Assembly (NCBI RefSeq): GCF_006335145.1
Contig: NZ_VDMN01000003.1
Span: 124,001 to 188,000, forward strand
Length of the DNA stretch: 64,000 nt
DNA from: Aliirhizobium smilacinae
GTDB lineage: Bacteria > Pseudomonadota > Alphaproteobacteria > Rhizobiales > Rhizobiaceae
Direction of reading: 5' to 3'
Shown piece by piece: positions 45,448-53,834 of this stretch (position 1 is the stretch's first letter; the number at the start of each line of letters is the position of its first letter). The translations under genes were made by a program, and so were the position numbers. Below the pieces are notes generated by a model. That model saw only the letters and a list, made by a program, of their open reading frames with translations, was not told the DNA's origin and searched no databases.

Positions 45448-47361
45448 ATGATGAAGACGATGGGATTAGGGCTGTTGACCGCATCGGTCATGGCCTTGTC
45501 GAGTGGAGTGGCCTTTGCCGACTACGAGCTCAATATCCTTCACATCAACGATTTCCACTCCCGTATCGAGTCCGTCAACAAGTCGGATTCAACCTGCTCG
45601 GACGCAGAAGAGGGCAAGGGCGAATGCTTCGGTGGAGCTGCACGTCTGCTGACCGCCATCAACCAGACGCGCGACGCGCTGAAGGCAGACAACAAGAATG
45701 TCCTGCTCCTGAATGCCGGCGACAACTTCCAGGGTTCGCTGTTCTACACGACCTACAAGGGCGCCGTGGAAGCCGAAGTGCTGAACGCGATGAAGTTCGA
45801 CGCGATGACCGTCGGCAACCACGAATTCGACGATTCGGACGACGTGCTCGCCACGTTCCTCGACAAGATCCAGTTTCCGGTCGTGACCGCCAACGTCGTT
45901 GCCACTGCGGCTTCCAAGGTCGGCGATCGCATCAAGCCGCATATCGTTCTCGAAGTCGGCGGACAGAAGATCGGCATCGTCGGCGCAGTGACCAATGATA
46001 CGCCGGAAATCGCAAATCCTGGCCCGAACATCACGATCGCCAACGATATCGCCAAGATCACCGAAGCGGTGCAGGCGGTGAAGGCTGAAGGCGTGACCAA
46101 GATCATCGCGCTCACCCATGTCGGTTATCCGCGCGACCTCGCCTATATCGCCAAGATTCCGGATGTCGACGTCGTCGTCGGCGGTCACACGCACACGCTT
46201 CTGTCGAACACCGTCAAGGGTGCGGCCGGTCCGTATCCGACCTGGGTGGACAATCCGGGCGGCTACAAGGTTCCGGTCGTGCAGGCCTTCCAGTACAGCC
46301 GTTATCTCGGCGACCTGAAGGTCGTGTTCGATGATAATGGCGTGGTCAAGTCGGCCGAAGGCGAGCCGATCCCGGTCGACGTCAAGTTCCAGCCCAATCC
46401 GGACATGGTCAAGCGCGTCGATGAATTGAAGGCCCCGATCGACGAACTGAAGAAGAAGGTCGTCGGTTCGACCGAAACGGCGATCGAGGGTGACCGCAAG
46501 ATTTGCCGCGCGGCGGAATGCTCGATGGGCAACCTGCTGGCCGACGCACAGCTTGATCGCGTCAAGGATCAGGGCATCACCATCTCGATCCAGAATGGTG
46601 GCGGCCTGCGCGCTTCCATCGATTCGGGCGAAGTTACTATGGGTGAAGTACTGACAGTGCTGCCCTTCCAGAACACGATCGCCACCTTCCAGATCAAGGG
46701 TTCCGATATCGTCGCCGCTCTCGAAAACGGCGTGAGCCAGATCGATGACGGCGCCGGTCGCTTCCCGCAGGTAGCGGGCCTGAAGTTCTCCTTCGACAAG
46801 TCGAAGCCGGTCGGTTCGCGGACCAGCGACGTGCAGGTCAAGGAAGGCGAGGCCTTTGTGCCGATCGACCCGAACAAGGTCTATGGCGTCGTGACCAACA
46901 ACTACGTTCGTGGCGGTGGCGACGGTTTCAAGATCTTCGCAACTGCTGCGCAGAATGCCTATGACTTCGGTCCGAACCTCGAACAGGCGGTTGCCGACTA
47001 TCTCGGCGCGCATAACCCTTACAAGCCTTATACGGATGGACGTATCACCGACCTGACGCCAGCCGGTTACACACCGCCTGCGCCGCCGGCCCCGGCTGCT
47101 GCTCCTGCTGCTTCCGCTCCGGCAACGACTGCACAGGCTCCGGCCGCAACGGCACCTGCCGCCGTCGAGGCGCAGGGCCAGACAACGCCGCCGGCTGCCG
47201 GCCCGAGCAAGTACACGGTCGTCAAGGGCGACTCGCTCTGGAAGATCGCCGAAAGCACCTATGGTGACGGCGAGCGCTGGACCGAGATTGCAAAGGCCAA
47301 CAGCCTGCGCCATCCGAACCTCATCCAGGTCGGCGCAGAGCTGGAACTGCCTGCCAAGTGA
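45448..47361 (+). CDS. 5'-nucleotidase/UDP-sugar hydrolase (UshA-like) with C-terminal LysM
   Basis: A 637-residue exported enzyme. Signal peptide to about residue 24 (VMALSSGVAFA-D). The metallophosphoesterase domain has ILHINDFHSRI (about 29-39), NAGDNFQGS, VGNHEFDDS and VVGGHTHTLL, together the two-metal site. The nucleotidase C-terminal domain has SIQNGGGLRASI and NNYVRGGGDGF for base binding. Unusually, an Ala/Pro linker (about 545-588) leads to one LysM domain (KYTVVKGDSLWKIAESTYGD, about 590-636), which should hold the enzyme on peptidoglycan. AAGGAG precedes the ATG. Likely role: periplasmic scavenging of nucleotides. Confidence 0.92.
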   Translation: MMKTMGLGLLTASVMALSSGVAFADYELNILHINDFHSRIESVNKSDSTCSDAEEGKGECFGGAARLLTAINQTRDALKADNKNVLLLNAGDNFQGSLFYTTYKGAVEAEVLNAMKFDAMTVGNHEFDDSDDVLATFLDKIQFPVVTANVVATAASKVGDRIKPHIVLEVGGQKIGIVGAVTNDTPEIANPGPNITIANDIAKITEAVQAVKAEGVTKIIALTHVGYPRDLAYIAKIPDVDVVVGGHTHTLLSNTVKGAAGPYPTWVDNPGGYKVPVVQAFQYSRYLGDLKVVFDDNGVVKSAEGEPIPVDVKFQPNPDMVKRVDELKAPIDELKKKVVGSTETAIEGDRKICRAAECSMGNLLADAQLDRVKDQGITISIQNGGGLRASIDSGEVTMGEVLTVLPFQNTIATFQIKGSDIVAALENGVSQIDDGAGRFPQVAGLKFSFDKSKPVGSRTSDVQVKEGEAFVPIDPNKVYGVVTNNYVRGGGDGFKIFATAAQNAYDFGPNLEQAVADYLGAHNPYKPYTDGRITDLTPAGYTPPAPPAPAAAPAASAPATTAQAPAATAPAAVEAQGQTTPPAAGPSKYTVVKGDSLWKIAESTYGDGERWTEIAKANSLRHPNLIQVGAELELPAK

Positions 47362-47436
47362 TGTTCTTGATCCCGGTCAAGGCTGGGATCGATGAACTAA
47401 ATCATGGATCGGGACAAATTGTCTCAGCGACGATTG

Positions 47437-47464
47437 CGGCTCGGGGTTTCCCGAGCCGTTTTTT
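47437..47464 (+). terminator. Intrinsic terminator between ushA-like gene and hemH
   Basis: CGGCTCGGG (47437-47445) pairs with CCCGAGCCG (47450-47458), loop GTTT, followed by TTTTTT (47459-47464). Confidence 0.92.
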
Positions 47465-47531
47465 ATTTCTAAGTAATCCGCAGCCCGTCGAATACCGTAA
47501 TGGTTTCGGTTCGATTTTCTGGAAAGCTTTC

Positions 47532-48566
47532 ATGAGCACTTCGTCTTCCTCCATGCCTGCCTCGCATCCTACCGTGTCCTTCGGCAAGGTGGGCGTCCTG
47601 CTGGTCAATCTCGGCACGCCCGACGGCACGGATTACTGGTCGATGCGGCGCTATCTGGCCGAATTCCTGTCGGACAGCCGCGTCATCGAATGGTCGAAAC
47701 TCTATTGGTATCCGATCCTCTACGGCATCGTGCTCAACAAACGCCCGCAGAAGGTAGGCAAGGCCTATGAAGCGATCTGGAACAAGGATCTCAACGAAAG
47801 CTACCTGCGCACCTATACCCGCAACCAGGGTGAGTTGATGGCGCAGCGGCTGAAGGACCTGCCCAATGTCGTGGTCGACTGGGGCATGCGTTACGGCAGC
47901 CCGTCGATCGCGTCGAAGATCGATGCGCTGAAGGCGCAAGGGTGCGACCGCATCGTGCTTTTCCCGCTTTATCCGCAATATGCGGCAGCAACGACCGCGA
48001 CCGTCAACGACAAGGCGTTCGAGCATCTGATGAAGATGCGCTGGCAGCCGGCGGTGCGCACCGTGCCGACCTATCACGATGATCCGGCCTATATCGAAGC
48101 GCTCGCCAATTCGGTTCGCCAGACACTGTCGACTCTCGACTGGGAACCGCAGCTGCTGATCACCTCGTTCCACGGCATTCCGCAATCCTATTTCAAGGCT
48201 GGCGATCCGTATCAGTGTTTCTGCCAGAAGACGGCCCGTCTGCTGCGCGAGGCGCTCGGGTATCGCCAAGATCAGCTGCGCATCACCTTCCAGTCCCGTT
48301 TCGGGCCGGAAGAATGGCTGCAGCCCTATACCGACAAGACGATGGAAGGGCTGGCTGCCGAAGGCATCAAGCGCGTCGCCATCATGAACCCCGGTTTTGT
48401 TTCCGACTGTCTGGAAACACTTGAGGAAATCGCCGGCGAGGCCGGAGAAATCTTCATGCATCACGGCGGCGAGAAATTCGTCCACATCCCCTGCCTCAAC
48501 GACAGCGAGGGCGGCATGAACGTGTTGGAGACCGTGGTGCGCCGCGAGCTGCAGGGCTGGGTGTAA
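47532..48566 (+). CDS. hemH: Ferrochelatase
   Basis: A 344-residue enzyme inserting Fe2+ into protoporphyrin IX, the last step of heme synthesis. Motifs: VLLVNLGTPDGTDYWSMRRY near the start, VDWGMRYGSPSI, LFPLYPQYAAATTATVND, the metal-site His in ITSFHGIPQSYFKAGDPY (about 215-232) with QCFCQKTARLL, and FQSRFGPEEWLQPYTD. ATG 47532 has GGAAAG 5 bases upstream; longer in-frame starts would run through the terminator hairpin. An SDR gene follows 22 bases later. Confidence 0.96.
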   Translation: MSTSSSSMPASHPTVSFGKVGVLLVNLGTPDGTDYWSMRRYLAEFLSDSRVIEWSKLYWYPILYGIVLNKRPQKVGKAYEAIWNKDLNESYLRTYTRNQGELMAQRLKDLPNVVVDWGMRYGSPSIASKIDALKAQGCDRIVLFPLYPQYAAATTATVNDKAFEHLMKMRWQPAVRTVPTYHDDPAYIEALANSVRQTLSTLDWEPQLLITSFHGIPQSYFKAGDPYQCFCQKTARLLREALGYRQDQLRITFQSRFGPEEWLQPYTDKTMEGLAAEGIKRVAIMNPGFVSDCLETLEEIAGEAGEIFMHHGGEKFVHIPCLNDSEGGMNVLETVVRRELQGWV

Positions 48567-48588
48567 ACCCACGAACACGGAGCGTGAG

Positions 48589-49278
48589 ATGAAAAACGCA
48601 ATCGTCACCGGCGGCGCGGGCCTGATCGGAACAGGGATCTGCGAGGCGCTTGTCGCCCGTGGTTTCGACGTTGCTTCTTTCGATCTCACCGTCTCCACTC
48701 ATCCCTCCGACGGTGTCCGCGGTATCGAGTGTGACGTCGCCGACGAAGCATCCGTGGACATTGCCATAGCCGAACTCGGCTGGGATCAGATCGACCTGCT
48801 GGTCAACAATGCCGGCGCTACCGCCGGCGCGCTCGGGACCTCGATCCTTGATATGTCCTTTGCCGACTGGCGCCGTGTCATAGACAGCCATCTCACCGGC
48901 GCATTCCTGATGACGCGGGCGGTTGTGCCGCTGATGCGGACAGGCGGATCCATCGTCAACATGGCCTCGACCCGTGCTTTCATGTCGGAACCCAATTCGG
49001 AAGCCTATGCCGCATCCAAGGGCGGACTGGTGGCGTTGACGCATGCGTTGGCCGTCAGCCTCGGCCCGAAGATCCGGGTCAATGCAGTGGCTCCGGGCTG
49101 GATCACTAATGACATGGATCTGAGCGAAGAGGACGAGGCACAGCATCCAGTCGGCCGGGTCGGGCGACCGAAGGATATTGCCGATGCCGTGCTTTATCTG
49201 GATGGCGCGGGTTTCGTCACCGGTCAGGTTCTGACGGTCGATGGCGGCATGACAAAGAAGATGATCTATACCGAATAA
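48589..49278 (+). CDS. Short-chain dehydrogenase/reductase
   Basis: A 229-residue SDR with cofactor motif VTGGAGLIGTGICEAL (about 6-21), acidic Asp in SFDLTV (favouring NAD), NNAGATAG, the Ser in VNMASTRAF and Y-x3-K in EAYAASKGGLVALTHA. The C-terminal GQVLTVDGGMTKKM is the usual tetramer-forming tail. It lies 22 bases after hemH and is probably co-transcribed, although no heme-related reason is obvious. Convergent with queC, 11 bases apart. Confidence 0.9.
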   Translation: MKNAIVTGGAGLIGTGICEALVARGFDVASFDLTVSTHPSDGVRGIECDVADEASVDIAIAELGWDQIDLLVNNAGATAGALGTSILDMSFADWRRVIDSHLTGAFLMTRAVVPLMRTGGSIVNMASTRAFMSEPNSEAYAASKGGLVALTHALAVSLGPKIRVNAVAPGWITNDMDLSEEDEAQHPVGRVGRPKDIADAVLYLDGAGFVTGQVLTVDGGMTKKMIYTE

Positions 49279-49289
49279 GCCACCGGCTT

Positions 49290-50000
49290 TTAACGCACTT
49301 CCTCGGCCTTGAAACCTTCTGTCGCGGACTTCCAGAAATCCGGGTCCTCGTAGTCTGTCGGATCATCGACTCCTGCCAGATGGAAGGCCTCGCGGCGCTC
49401 GACGCAGGTGCCGCAGCGGCCGCAGTGACGTTCTCCGCCTTTGTAGCACGACCATGTTTCGCCAAACGGGGTGTGGTGTTTTGCGCCGTCTGTCACGATA
49501 TCCGCCTTGGAGCCGGTGACGTAAGGGGCGAGCAGTTTCACCGAAGCATAACCTTCGAGCGCGTGGCGCTGCATCGTGTCGAAGCTTTCGATGAAGCCGG
49601 GGCGGCAATCGGGATAGATGAAATGGTCGCCGCCATGGACTGCAATCGCCACCGCATCCACCTGGCGGGCGGCGGCAACGCCGAAGGCGATCGTCAGCAT
49701 GATCGCATTGCGGTTCGGCACGACGGTGATGCGCATCGTCTCTTCGGCATAATGACCGTCCGGCACATCGAGGTCGCCGGTCAGCGCCGAGCCGGTGAGC
49801 TGGCTGCCGATGGCGCGCATGTCGATGATCTGATGGAAGACGCCGAGGCGCTTTGCAGCGGCTGCAGCAAATTCCAGTTCTTTTCTATGGCGCTGGCCGT
49901 AATCGAAGGAGATCAGGCCCATCAGGTCGCCTTTGGCGTCGATGTTATGGGCAAGTGAAACGGAATCCAGTCCGCCGGAGCAGACGACTAAGGTCTTCAT
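49290..50000 (-). CDS. queC: 7-cyano-7-deazaguanine synthase
   Basis: A 236-residue enzyme turning 7-carboxy-7-deazaguanine into preQ0 with ATP and ammonia, on the path to queuosine in tRNA. PP-loop VCSGGLDSVSLAHN (about 6-19); C-terminal zinc site CYKGGERHCGRCGTC (about 188-202) with four Cys. ATG at 50000 is preceded by AAGGA (50009-50013), itself inside a probable preQ1-I riboswitch. Other queuosine genes are not in the window. Normal length and intact motifs. Confidence 0.96.
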   Translation of the reverse strand: MKTLVVCSGGLDSVSLAHNIDAKGDLMGLISFDYGQRHRKELEFAAAAAKRLGVFHQIIDMRAIGSQLTGSALTGDLDVPDGHYAEETMRITVVPNRNAIMLTIAFGVAAARQVDAVAIAVHGGDHFIYPDCRPGFIESFDTMQRHALEGYASVKLLAPYVTGSKADIVTDGAKHHTPFGETWSCYKGGERHCGRCGTCVERREAFHLAGVDDPTDYEDPDFWKSATEGFKAEEVR

Positions 50001-50008
50001 GATTGGTG

Positions 50009-50041
50009 TCCTTGTTTTGACCGGGTAGGCTGCGACCGGTG
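50009..50041 (-). promoter_or_regulatory. Probable preQ1-I (type II) riboswitch controlling queC
   Basis: On the minus strand the leader reads ACCGG-TCGCAG-CCTAC-CCGGT-CAAAACAAGGA. The ACCGG/CCGGT stem, the loop TCGCAG and the A-rich tail ending ACAAGG closely follow the Thermoanaerobacter tengcongensis class I preQ1 aptamer. The ACAAGG that closes the pseudoknot is also the ribosome site, 8 bases from the queC start, so ligand binding would shut translation. The third loop is shorter than in that example, which is the main uncertainty. Confidence 0.75.
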
Positions 50042-50139
50042 ATGCGGGTGCCTTCTAGACCAGCTTCCTGTGCTTGTGAATGCCGCTTCGGTTGAATAGG
50101 ATTGGCTGGATTTCAAGAGAATTCATAAGGGAGGCATTT

Positions 50140-51171
50140 ATGAGCTTGGGCGGCTTTGATATTTTCGTCATCGGAATCGTGGTCCTGGCGATCCTGCTGC
50201 TGTTCGCATTGGTGAAAACGGTGCCGCAGGGATATTGCTACACGGTAGAGCGCTTCGGCAAATATACGCGCACGCTCGAGCCGGGCCTGAATATCCTGAC
50301 GCCGTTCATCGAACGGATCGGCGCGCGCATGAACGTTATGGAACAGGTGCTCGACATTCCGACGCAGGAAGTCATCACCAAGGACAATGCCAGCGTTGCT
50401 GCCGATGCCGTGGCCTTCTATCAGGTGCTGAATCCGGCTCAGGCCGCATATCAGATCACCAATCTGCAGAACGCCATCCAGAACCTCACCATGACCAACA
50501 TTCGCTCCGTCATGGGCTCGATGGATCTCGACGAATTGCTGTCCAACCGCGACATCATCAACGAACGGCTGCTGCGGGTCGTCGATGAAGCGGTGCATCC
50601 CTGGGGCATCAAGGTCACCCGTATCGAGATCAAGGATATCCAGCCGCCGAAGGACCTGGTCGAATCCATGGCGCGACAGATGAAGGCGGAGCGCGAGAAA
50701 CGCGCCCAGATCCTCGAAGCCGAAGGATCGCGTAACGCGCAGATCCTCAGGGCGGAAGGTGCCAAGCAGGCCGCCGTGCTGCAGGCGGAAGGCGAACGCG
50801 AGGCGGCATTCCGCGAGGCCGAGGGCCGTATACGTCTGGCAGAAGCCGAAGCCAGGGCGACGCAGGTGGTCTCGGAAGCGATCGCGGTCGGTGATGTACA
50901 GGCGATCAACTACTTCGTTGCGCAGAAATATACCGAAGCGCTGATCGAGATCGGCAAGGCCAACAATTCCAAGATCGTTCTGATGCCGCTGGAAGCCTCG
51001 TCGCTGATCGGTTCGCTCGGCGGTATCGGGGCCATCGCCAAGGAAGCGTTTGGCGACGGCAATGGTCCGGCACCTTCGACGCCGCGCCCGGCAGCGACAC
51101 GCCCGGCGCGCAGCACGCCGACGGTGACGGCCGTCGTGCCGCCATTTACGCCTCCGACTTCCGAGAGGTGA
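50140..51171 (+). CDS. qmcA: SPFH-domain membrane protein (stomatin/QmcA-like)
   Basis: A 343-residue protein with one N-terminal membrane helix (about 6-27), an SPFH/Band 7 domain ([20 protein letters not shown]... about 30-190) and an Ala/Glu-rich coiled coil with AEGxR/K repeats (about 195-260). The tail is a Pro/Thr-rich disordered segment. Such proteins oligomerise into large membrane assemblies and work with NfeD partners and membrane proteases. GGGAGG fixes the start at 50140. The nfeD gene follows at once, the standard pairing. Confidence 0.93.
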   Translation: MSLGGFDIFVIGIVVLAILLLFALVKTVPQGYCYTVERFGKYTRTLEPGLNILTPFIERIGARMNVMEQVLDIPTQEVITKDNASVAADAVAFYQVLNPAQAAYQITNLQNAIQNLTMTNIRSVMGSMDLDELLSNRDIINERLLRVVDEAVHPWGIKVTRIEIKDIQPPKDLVESMARQMKAEREKRAQILEAEGSRNAQILRAEGAKQAAVLQAEGEREAAFREAEGRIRLAEAEARATQVVSEAIAVGDVQAINYFVAQKYTEALIEIGKANNSKIVLMPLEASSLIGSLGGIGAIAKEAFGDGNGPAPSTPRPAATRPARSTPTVTAVVPPFTPPTSER

Positions 51172-51175
51172 CGTG

Positions 51176-51640
51176 ATGGTGGTCGAACTCTGGAACAGCC
51201 TCGGACCATGGGGCTGGTGGATCGTCGGGCTCATCCTGCTCTGCCTCGAACTGATGGTGCCCGGCGTATTTCTGATCTGGATCGGCGCGGCTGCCGTCGT
51301 GCTCGGTGCACTGTCGCTGGCTTTGTGGGATTCCGCCTTCTGGGGCTGGCATGTGCAGCTTCTGCTGTTTGCCGTGCTTTCGGTGGTTTTCGCGGTGCTG
51401 GGCAGACGGTTCTACAATGGCAAGGGCGCAAAGAGCGACGAGCCCTGGCTCAACCGCCGCGGCGAAAGCCTGATCGGCCGCACGGCAACACTGTCGGAAC
51501 CTATCCTCGAAGGGCGCGGGCGCATCAAGCTGGACGATACGATGTGGCTGGTCATGGGCCCGGACCTGCCGGTCGGCTCACGCGTACGGGTGGTGGCGTC
51601 CAGCGGCCGAGATCTCACGGTGGAGCCGGTGGTGAGATAA
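51176..51640 (+). CDS. NfeD-family membrane protein
   Basis: A 154-residue protein with two to three helices (about 10-70: WWIVGLILLCLELMVPGVFL, then VVLGALSLALW, LLLFAVLSVVFAVLG) and a C-terminal OB-fold (about 90-154: LIGRTATLSEPILEGRGRIK, MGPDLPVGSRVRVVASSG). This is the short NfeD (YbbK partner) form without a protease domain. It begins 4 bases after the qmcA stop (GTG 51173 is an alternative), so the two form a coupled operon and probably a complex. Confidence 0.92.
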   Translation: MVVELWNSLGPWGWWIVGLILLCLELMVPGVFLIWIGAAAVVLGALSLALWDSAFWGWHVQLLLFAVLSVVFAVLGRRFYNGKGAKSDEPWLNRRGESLIGRTATLSEPILEGRGRIKLDDTMWLVMGPDLPVGSRVRVVASSGRDLTVEPVVR

Positions 51641-51754
51641 GCGCCCCAACACCCTCATTCTTGTGACAAGCACAGGAGTGAGGGACTTGGAGTGCGCCTT
51701 AGCCGCAAGTGGACGTTGGAGTTTTCCAACTTTGTGGCGTCCGTCGTGCATTCA

Positions 51755-51787
51755 ACGGCCGGGCTTCACCCGGCCGTATTTCGTTTC
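51755..51787. terminator. Terminator between nfeD and the convergent peptidase gene
   Basis: ACGGCCGGG (51755-51763) pairs with CCCGGCCGT (51769-51777), loop CTTCA, followed on the plus strand by ATTTCGTTTC. It is best placed for the nfeD transcript but may serve both directions. Confidence 0.7.
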
Positions 51788-51792
51788 AGCTC

Positions 51793-53664
51793 TCAGGCCA
51801 GTTCCTTGTCCAGTGCATCCAGTTCGTCGATCAGGCCTTCGATCATCGACAGGCCCTTGGACCAGAAGGTCGGGTCGGTGGCGTCGAGACCGAAGGGTTT
51901 CAGCAGTTCCGAATGGTGCTTGGTGCCGCCTGCCTTCAGGAGTTCGAAATACTTGTCCTGAAAACCTGGTGCCGCGTTCTGGTAGACCGCGTAAAGCGAG
52001 TTCACCAGGCAGTCGCCGAAGGCATAGGCGTAAACATAGAAGGGCGAGTGGATGAAGTGGGGGACGTAGGTCCACCAGCTTTCGTAGCCTTCCGAGATTT
52101 TGATCGCCGGGCCGAGGCTTTCTGCCTGCACGGAGAGCCATAGCGCCCCGATCTGCTCGGATGTCAGTTCGCCTTCCTTGCGTGCCGTATGGACCTTGCG
52201 CTCGAACTGGTAGAAAGCGATCTGGCGCACGACCGTGTTGATCATGTCCTCGACCTTCTGGGCGAGCATTGCCTTGCGCTCACGCTTGTCTTTCGTCTTT
52301 TCGAGAAGCGCGCGGAAGGTCAGCATCTCGCCGAAGACGGAAGCCGTCTCGGCCAGCGTCAGCGGCGTCTGGCACATCAGGGCGCCCTGGTCGGCGGCCA
52401 GAACCTGATGCACGCCATGGCCGAGTTCGTGGGCGAGCGTCATCACGTCGCGTGGCTTGCCGAGATAGTTAACCAGGACATAAGGGTGGGCAGACGGCAC
52501 GACCGGATGAGCGAACGCGCCCGGTGCCTTGCCGGGACGGGCAGGGGCATCGATCCATTCCTCATTGAAGAAGCGGCCGGCAATATCTGCCATTTCCGGG
52601 GCGAAAGCGCCGTAGGCTGAAAGCACCGTCTCTTTCGCCGTTTCCCACGAAATGACGGCCTTGGGGCTTTCCGGCAGCGGCGCGTTGCGATCCCAGTAGT
52701 TCAGCTGATCCACGCCGAGCCATTTCGCCTTCATCGCATAATAGCGATGCGAGAGGCGCGGATAGGCGTCCTTGACGGCGGCGGCCAGCGCATCGACCAC
52801 TTCACGCTCGACGCGATTGGCCAGATGGCGGCTGTCGGCGATATCGTCGAAACCGCGCCAGCGATCTGAAATTTCCTTGTCCTTGGCGAGCGTGTTGGTG
52901 ATCAGGGTGAAGACGCGCAGGTTTTCACCGAAGGTTTTCGACAGTGCTGCAGCGGCCTTGGCGCGAACGGCCGGGTCGGCTTCCTGCAGCATGTTGAGCG
53001 TGACTTCGAGTGGTTGCTTTTCGCCGTCGATATCGAAACGAAGCTCCGCCATGGTTTCGTCGAACAGCCGGTTGAAGGCAGCGGCCGAGGTCATGGATTT
53101 TTCGAGGAAAAGCTGCTCCAGCTTGTCATCCAGCTGGAAGGGCTTGTCCTTCCGCAAGTCCACGATCCAAGGGCGATAATGTCCGGCTGTCGGATCGCGG
53201 TCTATGCAGGCGTCCATCACGGCATCGTCGATGCGGTTGAGTTCGAGCGCGAAGAACAGGAGATGCGAGGAGATGTCGGTAAGCTTGGCCTGCGCATCGC
53301 CGAAGAACTTGCCGTTGGCGGGGCTTGATGTGTCGGAGAAATAGGTGAGCCCGGCGAAAGAGCCGATCTTGCCGAGCAGATCGTCGAGCGCTTCATATTC
53401 GTTCAGCGCTTCGCCGATGCCGCCGGCACCGGTCTTCGTCGCGGCCTCTGCCAGCTTGCCCTTCCATTTCGCTTCAAAGGCAAGCGCATCCATTTCCGAT
53501 TTCTTCAGGTCGGCGACAAAAGCCGGATCATCCTTGGCGGCATAAAGATCGGAAAGCTTCCAGACCGGCAGGAGACCAAGTGCCGGGTCATTGGCGGAAC
53601 CCGCTTCGCCATTTCCCGCGGGAGATGCAGCCAAGACCGGTCGGAGCTGCGTAATGCGTTTCAT
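51793..53664 (-). CDS. pepF: M3-family oligoendopeptidase F
   Basis: A 623-residue cytoplasmic zinc metallopeptidase that trims short peptides. The HExxH zinc motif is in TLAHELGHGVHQVL (about 400), and the third ligand Glu is likely in LAETASVFGE (about 430). A His/Tyr-rich substrate loop SWWTYVPHFIHSPFYVYAYA is near 540. N-terminal PepF helical region about 40-200. AAAGGAAAG before ATG 53664 fixes the start; an upstream in-frame start adds six residues. Monocistronic, divergent from the sigma-54 regulator gene. Confidence 0.94.
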   Translation of the reverse strand: MKRITQLRPVLAASPAGNGEAGSANDPALGLLPVWKLSDLYAAKDDPAFVADLKKSEMDALAFEAKWKGKLAEAATKTGAGGIGEALNEYEALDDLLGKIGSFAGLTYFSDTSSPANGKFFGDAQAKLTDISSHLLFFALELNRIDDAVMDACIDRDPTAGHYRPWIVDLRKDKPFQLDDKLEQLFLEKSMTSAAAFNRLFDETMAELRFDIDGEKQPLEVTLNMLQEADPAVRAKAAAALSKTFGENLRVFTLITNTLAKDKEISDRWRGFDDIADSRHLANRVEREVVDALAAAVKDAYPRLSHRYYAMKAKWLGVDQLNYWDRNAPLPESPKAVISWETAKETVLSAYGAFAPEMADIAGRFFNEEWIDAPARPGKAPGAFAHPVVPSAHPYVLVNYLGKPRDVMTLAHELGHGVHQVLAADQGALMCQTPLTLAETASVFGEMLTFRALLEKTKDKRERKAMLAQKVEDMINTVVRQIAFYQFERKVHTARKEGELTSEQIGALWLSVQAESLGPAIKISEGYESWWTYVPHFIHSPFYVYAYAFGDCLVNSLYAVYQNAAPGFQDKYFELLKAGGTKHHSELLKPFGLDATDPTFWSKGLSMIEGLIDELDALDKELA

Positions 53665-53834
53665 AATGGTCTTTCCTTTCACTCAAATGGGTGCCCGAGG
53701 GGTAGCATTTCAGCCCTGATGTCGCCACCCGTCCGTTTTCCGTTCAGACGGTTAAAATGTGAGCTTTTCTCAAAAGGGGATGTTCAAGCCTTTCTGGCAC
53801 AACCTGAAGCATAAGAGCCCGCAAAGGGTGCACG

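Noticed and set aside
45589..47313. A 574-codon minus-strand frame opposite the 5'-nucleotidase gene
   Set aside because: Arg/Asp-rich random-looking product; the plus-strand gene has all metal-site motifs.
53793..53810. A sigma-54 promoter (TGGCAC...) in front of the sigma-54 regulator gene
   Set aside because: The -24-like TGGCAC is present, but the -12 element reads GAAGC instead of TTGC.
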